Below are positions 6,718 to 11,705 of a stretch of DNA of 11,705 bases, piece by piece. The DNA is from an uncultured Lachnospiraceae bacterium (GTDB lineage: Bacteria > Bacillota > Clostridia > Lachnospirales > Lachnospiraceae): assembly GCA_900548905.1 (NCBI GenBank), contig URMK01000107.1, forward strand, positions 1 through 11,705. The letters are read 5' to 3'. Position 1 is the stretch's first letter; each line of letters opens with the position of its first letter. The notes beneath the pieces are model-generated. The model ran no database searches. It saw only the letters and a list, made by a program, of their open reading frames with translations, and was not told the origin of the DNA. The translations under genes were made by a program, and so were the position numbers.

Positions 6718-7749
6718 TTATTGTTCCAATAATTTTTTCAAATCTTCTTTTGTTGGCAATATCGTTTGATATTTACTTGCAAAAATTTGATTGTTATCCT
6801 TGGGTAAAGTCATTTCAACGATAGATTGTTTCTTATCCTTACATAATATAATTCCGATAGTAGCATTTTCTTCTGACAGCTTAACCTTCCGATCATAATA
6901 GTTTACATACATCTGCATCTGGCCAATATCCTGATGTTTCAATTCACCAATTTTTAAATCAAATAAAACAAAGCATCGTAACAATCTATTAAAAAACACC
7001 AAATCTACTCTAAAATGTTCTTCTTCAAATGTAAATCGCACCTGACGACCAATAAATGCAAATCCCGTACCTAATTCAAGCAAAAATTTCTGCAAATTAT
7101 CTATGATCCTGCTTTCCAGTTCGCTTTCCGAATATTCAGGTAATTCTGGCAATCCTAAAAATTCCAGAACGTATGGATCTTTAATTAAATCCTGTGGTGA
7201 CTCTATTATTTGTCCTTCCGTTGCCAGCCGTGCAACTGCTTCTTGATCCTTACTTAATGCCAGTCTTTCATATAGAGAACTATTATACTGTCGCTTTAAT
7301 TCCGACAAACTCCAATCATTTTTTGCTGCCTCTATCTCATAAAAATGACGTTCGTCAATATTGGCGATTCTCATCAATTGTAAATAATGAGACCAACTCA
7401 AGAAAAACTTATGGTCTGTATTTACTTTTGGAAGATTTTCAAATTGGTCAGACACTATCTGACCAATTTGATCACTAGAATAAACCATATAAAACTGCCG
7501 CATTTGTTTTAAATTTGTAACAGAAAACCCTTTTCCAAATCTTTCCGCTAAGTATGCAGATAATTCTTTCAATACATATTTGCCGTATTCGGCACGATTA
7601 CTTCCCTTTTGTTCCTCTTCAACTATCATACAACCTATATTGTAATAGGTATAAACCATAGACAAGTTAACTGCAGTCTTGATATTTTTGTGTGCATCTT
7701 CAAGGAGGTATGATACTCGGCTTAAAAAACCGGCACTTAATTCTTCCAT
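6718..7749 (-). CDS. DUF1016/YhcG-family PD-(D/E)XK nuclease-like protein
   Basis: A 343-residue protein of the YhcG/DUF1016 family, at its usual length. An N-terminal helical region (about 1-160) has the family phrases TYYNIG, FGKGFSVTNLKQMRQFY and LSWSHY. The C-terminal nuclease fold holds E211 (LESRIIDNL), D249 (FRVDLVFF), D264-L265-K266 (FVLFDLKIGEL) and GQMQMYVNYYD, which match the E...D...(D/E)xK catalytic pattern. Its substrate is not established. Members are common in accessory regions and near restriction-modification genes. The ATG has SD GGGAG (7758-7762), 8 bases away. A leftward terminator follows. The segment between MRQFY and LSWSHY looks longer than usual and contains SDQIGQIVSDQF, encoded by a perfect 14-bp inverted repeat. 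The gene is separated by 254 bases from the ABC-3C operon upstream and probably has its own promoter. Confidence 0.9.
   Translation of the reverse strand: MEELSAGFLSRVSYLLEDAHKNIKTAVNLSMVYTYYNIGCMIVEEEQKGSNRAEYGKYVLKELSAYLAERFGKGFSVTNLKQMRQFYMVYSSDQIGQIVSDQFENLPKVNTDHKFFLSWSHYLQLMRIANIDERHFYEIEAAKNDWSLSELKRQYNSSLYERLALSKDQEAVARLATEGQIIESPQDLIKDPYVLEFLGLPELPEYSESELESRIIDNLQKFLLELGTGFAFIGRQVRFTFEEEHFRVDLVFFNRLLRCFVLFDLKIGELKHQDIGQMQMYVNYYDRKVKLSEENATIGIILCKDKKQSIVEMTLPKDNNQIFASKYQTILPTKEDLKKLLEQ
7439..7471. repeat. Perfect 14-bp inverted repeat inside the DUF1016 gene
   Basis: Arms 7439-7452 and 7458-7471 are exact reverse complements around the spacer CACTA. The segment codes for DQIGQIVSDQF in the gene's frame. 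Because of its symmetry the opposite strand also reads QIGQTLSDQF. No T-run follows, so it is not a typical terminator. It could be an inserted palindromic element or a recombination scar. Confidence 0.8.
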
Positions 7750-7789
7750 AATAATGTCTCCCGTAATATTTCATTTAGAAAAGCATATT

Positions 7790-7819
7790 ATAATAAGTCA
7801 GATTTACTTTTTCTTTCAA
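7790..7819 (-). promoter_or_regulatory. Possible promoter of the DUF1016 gene
   Basis: Leftward TTGAAA (7814-7819) and TATTAT (7790-7795) are 18 bases apart. A perfect TATAAT (7787-7792) overlaps, but with a 21-base spacer. The predicted start is about 35 bases before the ATG. The AT-rich background makes chance matches likely. Confidence 0.4.
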
Positions 7820-7875
7820 ATAGGGTCATCAATACCAATGAATCTTATCTCTTAGCGTTGAAATTTATCGTCACT

Positions 7876-7914
7876 ATTTCCGTTACGCTTATATCAAGCT
7901 CACGCCTCAAATAT
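7876..7914. repeat. Diverged direct repeat, right copy (R2)
   Basis: This partner of 6676-6714 (29 of 39 bases identical) lies upstream of the DUF1016 gene, so the two copies bracket that gene. Leftward, the frame RRELDISVTEIVTINFNAKR continues for 20 residues before a stop, but it has no start codon I can support. The rest of the 7750-8003 spacer holds only the possible promoter above. Confidence 0.5.
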
Positions 7915-8003
7915 ATTGTGAATAATAATGATACCAAAATTTCCAACCCCCTTTATTTTATATCCCACAGATTACAGAAGTTTTAGCCGTAATACCCTAA
8001 GTA

Positions 8004-9914
8004 CTAATTAGTAGCATCGTCGATAAGACCTCTTGGCAATCCATCTCTCCCATCAGCATCGAATTCTGCAACAATACATTCAGTAGGTAAAAATTCAGGA
8101 TATCCATTATTCACGACAATAAGTTGAATATCTTCTTTTTTGGATTCTGCTGTTTCATATAAATACTTTATCGTTGCATTGAATATCTTTTCATCCTTGA
8201 ATTCTTCGTCTTCATTTTTTGCTGCTTGAGCGCCTAAGTTTTTTCTAGGTGAATCAATTATTAGTAAGTTTGGATGGCAAAATTCTGTTGAGGTGCCCAC
8301 AAGCATGACAGCCAAATAGTATGCAATTGTAATGAGCGTGACCCCGGCCAAACTACCTATATCGTCATATTTACGTCCGCGCACATATGGGAGATACCGT
8401 TTTTCATCAATATAAGCCGTATTTAACTTTGGGTACTCAAATGCTTTTAATATTCTTTCAAACACTTGAGAGAGAGCATTCAATAATTCCTGCTTATCAA
8501 CTGCGTTTTCTGATAATGCCTTAATGTTAGCCTTCAATATTTGGATTGATGTATCTTTATCCTTGATGAGCTGCTGATAGCGATTAACTTCTTCAAACAT
8601 TTTTACATCTTTTTGCAGCTCAAATATTAGTCTGTTTTTTTTCCCGATTTCATAATTGAAATATTCTATCTGCTCAATATTTGGATTGATGTAGTCTTTT
8701 GACAATTGTAACAACTCTATTTCCTCTTCGTTAAGCTTTGTTTTACAATTGGCTTCATTACGGAGGATTGCATCATATTTACAGTCTTCAATTTCTGTGA
8801 ATTTTAGTAATTCTTTTGATTTTCTTTTAATAATTGAAATATCCTTTTTTAGCAGTATAAGCTCGCTCTTATCGTCACTCTTTTCGCTACCACATAAGCA
8901 ACAGACCTCTACACTATCAGTACGAGTAATCGGCCTTAAGCAATTGGGACAAAAGAGGAACTCATACTGATTAAATGCTATATAACCATCAATTGCCAAT
9001 TCTTTCTTTTCAATTTCACTTGCGTATTGATTGTAAAGCAATCTAAGTTTATTAAGATACTGCTCCTGATCTAATTTTTCTTCGGCAATTTTTTGAAGTT
9101 CATTTTTTAGTTGTTCAATTTCCTCTCGCAATGTCATTGATGCAGCAGAATCTAAACCCTTGTCTTTCTTTATGTTGGATAATTGTTGCTGGAGAGTTAT
9201 TACCTCTTGCTCAAGCTCTGCCTTCCTTTGAGTACATTCCTGTAAATCAGCGATATCAATGGATTTCAGAAATTCCTGTATTCCAGAAAGTTTAATAGCC
9301 AGTTCTTTGGCCTCTTCTCGCTTTTCTTCCAAACTGGATTTGAATTCTTCCAATGTTTTATCATAGATATTGAAAATAATCTCAAAGGTGGCCTTTCGCT
9401 TAAAATCCTTTTCCCAAGATTTTTCTCCCAAAATATCTTCATTATCAATTTCTGTTTGTTTTATATAGCAGTATTTATATAAATCTCGAAAACTAAATGC
9501 CTGCCCGGAAATCGATATGTTGGCCAATCCTATTTTTTCTATCAAAAATGCAGATAACGATTTTGGATTACTAGGCGTATCAATCTCCAATCGATTATAG
9601 AAAAGAAACCTTTGCTTTTCTTCATTCCAAGTTTCAGCAACAACGGCTGCTTTGAAATCGAATAATTGACGCCGTAATTTATATTTTTCATTACCGATAA
9701 ATAAAATCAACTCTACATTTGAACAGGCGCTGCCAATCTCTATATATGATTTATGCCCTTTAGATCCCAGTGCATAGTCAATCATCTCCAGAATGGATGT
9801 TTTACCTGTTGATGTATGACCAGAAATATAATTGAAGCCGTCACGAAATTGAACTGTGTAATTTTTTCTTGTTCCTATAAGGGTTAAAGTTACTAATTTG
9901 ATTCTAATTTTCAC
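8004..9914 (-). CDS. ABC-3C system Rad50/SMC-like ABC ATPase with zinc motif
   Basis: A 636-residue ABC ATPase of the Rad50/SMC-like type, last gene of a three-gene conflict operon. Walker A is GHTSTGKT (32-39). A Q-loop-like segment YIKQTEID follows (Q153). Two long coiled coils (about 185-305 and 350-475) flank a Cys4 motif: C322-x2-C325 and C338-x2-C341. This resembles a zinc ribbon rather than the single CxxC of a Rad50 hook. A degenerate signature region lies near 518-525 (DIGSLAGV). Walker B is NLLIIDSP (549-556), with Ser in place of the usual catalytic Glu after D554, as I recall in DUF3732-like relatives. It likely senses or bridges nucleic acid and gates the nuclease partner. The start is GTG, with AGGAGG (9923-9928) 8 bases upstream. 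It overlaps the preceding gene by 11 bases, which suggests translational coupling. The class is firm; the function is inferred. Confidence 0.9.
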   Translation of the reverse strand: MKIRIKLVTLTLIGTRKNYTVQFRDGFNYISGHTSTGKTSILEMIDYALGSKGHKSYIEIGSACSNVELILFIGNEKYKLRRQLFDFKAAVVAETWNEEKQRFLFYNRLEIDTPSNPKSLSAFLIEKIGLANISISGQAFSFRDLYKYCYIKQTEIDNEDILGEKSWEKDFKRKATFEIIFNIYDKTLEEFKSSLEEKREEAKELAIKLSGIQEFLKSIDIADLQECTQRKAELEQEVITLQQQLSNIKKDKGLDSAASMTLREEIEQLKNELQKIAEEKLDQEQYLNKLRLLYNQYASEIEKKELAIDGYIAFNQYEFLFCPNCLRPITRTDSVEVCCLCGSEKSDDKSELILLKKDISIIKRKSKELLKFTEIEDCKYDAILRNEANCKTKLNEEEIELLQLSKDYINPNIEQIEYFNYEIGKKNRLIFELQKDVKMFEEVNRYQQLIKDKDTSIQILKANIKALSENAVDKQELLNALSQVFERILKAFEYPKLNTAYIDEKRYLPYVRGRKYDDIGSLAGVTLITIAYYLAVMLVGTSTEFCHPNLLIIDSPRKNLGAQAAKNEDEEFKDEKIFNATIKYLYETAESKKEDIQLIVVNNGYPEFLPTECIVAEFDADGRDGLPRGLIDDATN

Positions 9915-10395
9915 GTTTAATTCCTCCTGCCCTTAAATATAAGTTAGATTTCTCACGAATGAGTTGTTCTATTGCAGACTCTGAAAGTTTAATAACTTTA
10001 GGAATAAATTTATCTGCTAAACCAACTAGTTTCTTTTTATAGGAAGTATTCATGCTACTAAGTACCTCTGTACCATGTTCTTTAATTTTAAAAACAACTG
10101 CATTATTCTCCAATACTCTTTCAACAAATCCTTTTGCAATAAGGAAATTCAAACTTCGCCTATATCTGATTAAATCAGGTTGCCAATGAAAGAATGCATA
10201 ATATTCATCAAAATTCCACTGTGTATTTAATTCTTGGATGTCATCTCCAAGCATAGTACAAGGAAACTTCAAAAAATAATCATACAGTTTGATTTTGTTC
10301 TCAGTCATTTTCAAGGATTTACGGTTTTTAACCGTCTCCAGTAATATTAAAATTCGAACAGCATCATTGATATAGTCGGAAAAGTTAACTTCCAT
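9904..10395 (-). CDS. ABC-3C system middle component (winged-helix-like)
   Basis: A 163-residue protein between the effector and ATPase genes, where ABC-3C systems encode their middle component. The segment YYAFFHWQPDLIRYRRSLNF followed by LIAKGFVERVLENNAVVFKI (about 65-105) looks like a winged helix; the phrase around HWQPDLxRYRRSLxxLIAKG recalls the MC2 type, though I cannot confirm the subfamily. The C-terminal third is helical and charged. There is no signal peptide or membrane segment. The likely role is an adaptor that links the ATPase to the nuclease or contacts DNA. The ATG has SD GGAGGAG (10402-10408), 6 bases away, within the 3' end of the upstream gene, and the gene overlaps both neighbours by 11 bases. 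The family call rests mainly on operon position and the motif. Confidence 0.8.
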   Translation of the reverse strand: MEVNFSDYINDAVRILILLETVKNRKSLKMTENKIKLYDYFLKFPCTMLGDDIQELNTQWNFDEYYAFFHWQPDLIRYRRSLNFLIAKGFVERVLENNAVVFKIKEHGTEVLSSMNTSYKKKLVGLADKFIPKVIKLSESAIEQLIREKSNLYLRAGGIKREN

Positions 10396-11368
10396 GTTCT
10401 TCTCCTCCAGTTCTTAAGTACTCTTCTAATTTATTTTTATAATCTTTGAGCCACCCTATGCTACATTCTTCGGCCCATTGATGGAGCATACCTTTTTTAG
10501 CTGTCAAACTTATTTCTGGCAACATAGAACAACTTAATGCTGTTGTATCAGCATCTTCAATACGCTCGTATGTTCTGGTCAGCAAATCATTACCATCGGT
10601 TTCGTCCTGATACCTTCTATATTGAGTTTGCCAGAAAGAATGTACTTTGCGTTTAAGATTATCAAGCAAACGTACTCGTTCAGGATCGCCTTTGCTCTTG
10701 ATAATATACTCAACAAATTCCGCATTAAAAAAGTCCTGCTTGCACCCTTCAATTAAATTGATCCTTGCATTTTCCAACTTTTGTACAAATACCATATTAT
10801 CATAATCATCTGCATCAACATCGTCGAGAAGCAGAATGATTTCATTGGAAATTCGAGTTTTTTCAGACTCAAAAAAGGAAAGAATCTCATCAAGCTTTTG
10901 CCTTATATCATCATCAAATACTTTGTCATACATGGCAGACTTTTTCAATTGAGAAATAAGATAGCCACCATCGTATAATGCTATATCAATTCCATGAATC
11001 TTACGTTTTTGTGCGCTCCACTCACTCCACCACTTAAATTCTTTTGCGCTAAGAGTGCAGGGAACACATAGAATCCATTTCTTCATTGTATAGTCTAGCG
11101 ACTCAATTGCGCTCTTGAATGATTCTCTAATTTGTTTTTTTTGAGAATCACCCAATCCATCAATAAAATATTTGCATTGATAGTTATCGAGGGGTTTTGA
11201 AAAATCACCCACTAGGATATCTATACCCCCATCACCTTGGCTGACCCGAATATTATGAGCATCATTTTCAAACCAAGATTGTAATAATTCTGTACAGATT
11301 TCTTCAAATATTTCACGCGCACCAGCATCTCCGTGCTGATCCCTTAAATATCTAAAGTCACGTTCCAC
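10385..11368 (-). CDS. ABC-3C system effector: restriction-endonuclease-like domain plus ABC-3C C-terminal domain
   Basis: A 327-residue, first gene of the operon. Residues 1-150 look like a restriction-endonuclease (Mrr-like PD-(D/E)XK) domain: an N-terminal helix with E19/E22 (AREIFEEI), then GDGGIDILVG (45-54, D50), then YQCKYF (63-68, Q64 and K66). This fits the D...QxK catalytic variant. After a charged linker, residues about 190-320 resemble the ABC-3C C-terminal domain, which ends in KKGMLHQWAEECSIGWL (291-307), the equivalent of the family's KGMxHH...GW phrase. That domain is thought to tie effectors to the middle component and ATPase. The inferred role is a DNA- or RNA-cutting effector, kept inactive until the ATPase senses invasion. 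The start is GTG, with GGGGG (11376-11380) 7 bases upstream; an out-of-frame ATG overlaps it. The exact substrate is unknown. Confidence 0.87.
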   Translation of the reverse strand: MERDFRYLRDQHGDAGAREIFEEICTELLQSWFENDAHNIRVSQGDGGIDILVGDFSKPLDNYQCKYFIDGLGDSQKKQIRESFKSAIESLDYTMKKWILCVPCTLSAKEFKWWSEWSAQKRKIHGIDIALYDGGYLISQLKKSAMYDKVFDDDIRQKLDEILSFFESEKTRISNEIILLLDDVDADDYDNMVFVQKLENARINLIEGCKQDFFNAEFVEYIIKSKGDPERVRLLDNLKRKVHSFWQTQYRRYQDETDGNDLLTRTYERIEDADTTALSCSMLPEISLTAKKGMLHQWAEECSIGWLKDYKNKLEEYLRTGGEEHGS

Positions 11369-11383
11369 ATCTATTCCCCCTCT

Positions 11384-11421
11384 AAATTAGCATATTTAAA
11401 ATTATTTAATTCTGCTAATTT
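11384..11421. repeat. 9-bp inverted repeat in the leader of the ABC-3C operon
   Basis: AAATTAGCA (11384-11392) and TGCTAATTT (11413-11421) are exact reverse complements separated by 20 AT-rich bases, ending 15 bases before the first GTG. It could be a regulator site or an RNA hairpin close to the ribosome binding site. No regulator gene is visible nearby. Confidence 0.35.
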
Positions 11422-11428
11422 GATATCT

Positions 11429-11611
11429 TCAAGCCTGCCGTTTAATTCCAGAAGAATTTATTAAAGAGTCTATTTGCACCCTTACGATATGATTTAGCCC
11501 CACCAACTGTTCATCGCAGTTCACACCACGTCTTATCTCATCTCTACCTTCAAACTTTCCATGCTGGTTAGCAGCCAGATTTTCACTTTTAACAGTTTTT
11601 ATTTTATTATA
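11429..11611 (-). pseudogene. Possible remnant open frame upstream of the ABC-3C operon
   Basis: A 60-codon open frame without a credible start ends at TGA 11429-11431. Its later part (ANQHGKFEGRDEIRRGVNCD and onward, ending in INSSGIKRQA) looks more protein-like than random AT-rich spacer. I do not recognise it. It may be a decayed gene end or simple chance. Together with the promoter and inverted repeats, it accounts for most of the 337-base stretch after 11368, in which I see no intact gene. Confidence 0.2.
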
Positions 11612-11634
11612 TCAAATATAATACTAAATGTCTT
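11605..11634 (-). promoter_or_regulatory. Predicted promoter of the ABC-3C operon with overlapping palindrome
   Basis: Leftward AAGACA (11629-11634) and a perfect TATAAT (11606-11611) are separated by 17 bases. The start would be near 11599, giving a leader of about 230 bases. An exact 8-bp inverted repeat with a 3-base spacer (11605-11623) covers the -10 and part of the spacer, where a repressor could bind. AT-richness weakens both calls. Confidence 0.45.
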
Positions 11635-11705
11635 GCTTTTATCCCATCACGGTTTGTGTAAAGCAAACGTTGGCAACTTTCCTACTTTTTTCTAAATGAT
11701 TTCGG

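Larger units (their letters stand above)
6716..11705. other. AT-rich accessory (probable defence) segment
   Basis: Base composition drops sharply around 6715 and stays low to the window end. All four genes here run leftward and encode nuclease or ABC-ATPase conflict-type proteins, unlike the sugar genes to the left. This suggests horizontal acquisition. No integrase, transposase, tRNA or perfect att-type repeat is visible, so the mechanism and the right boundary are unknown. Confidence 0.6.

Noticed and set aside
7439..7471. CRISPR or tandem repeat array
   Set aside because: It is a single inverted repeat with no further copies or regular spacers in the window.
7194..7478. A 94-codon plus-strand frame within the DUF1016 gene, ending in QIGQTLSDQFDH
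   Set aside because: The peptide matches the real protein only because the DNA there is palindromic; there is no other evidence of a gene.
6676..7914. Fresh target-site duplication or att sites from R1 and R2
   Set aside because: The copies differ at 10 of 39 positions, too many for a recent integration, and no integrase or transposase is present.

Overview
The first ~6.7 kb looks like chromosome of a fairly GC-rich member of the Bacillota, most likely a gut Lachnospiraceae-type clostridium. The reasons are strong AGGAGG-type ribosome binding sites, TTGaaa/TATAAT promoters, a cytoplasmic sugar-phosphorylase style of carbohydrate use and a LacI-family local regulator. No rRNA, tRNA or taxonomic marker is present, so the assignment is an inference. 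From about 6715 to the end the DNA is visibly AT-rich (mid-30s % GC by eye, against roughly 50-55% to the left) and carries nuclease and ABC-ATPase genes, as in an accessory or defence island.

Region 1 (104-6630) is a beta-glucan/xyloglucan oligosaccharide module. A LacI-family repressor gene and a YicI-type GH31 alpha-xylosidase gene form a leftward operon that ends at a terminator near 104-147. Divergent from them, on the + strand, is a GH94 cellobiose phosphorylase gene. The two promoters can be read directly, and an identical 14-base motif (CTTAATCGTTTTCG) lies just downstream of the -10 box of each. It is very probably the operator of the LacI protein. The proposed logic is that the alpha-xylosidase removes xylose side chains from imported oligosaccharides and the phosphorylase splits the exposed cellobiose with phosphate into glucose 1-phosphate and glucose; the repressor controls both arms. 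A bidirectional terminator (6582-6630) closes the module.

Region 2 (6718-7749) holds one leftward gene for a DUF1016/YhcG PD-(D/E)XK nuclease-like protein. It is flanked by two diverged 39-base direct repeats and contains a perfect 14-bp inverted repeat inside its coding sequence.

Region 3 (8004-11368) is a leftward three-gene operon in which each gene overlaps the next by 11 bases. In order of transcription it encodes a protein with an N-terminal restriction-endonuclease-like domain and an ABC-3C C-terminal domain, a small middle component with a winged-helix-like segment, and a Rad50/SMC-like ABC ATPase with a central four-cysteine zinc motif. This is the architecture of an ABC-three-component (ABC-3C) conflict system, a class predicted by comparative genomics to act against phages or other invaders. 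It is the most interesting system in the window. The last 337 bases contain its probable promoter, two inverted repeats and a possible gene remnant, but no intact gene.
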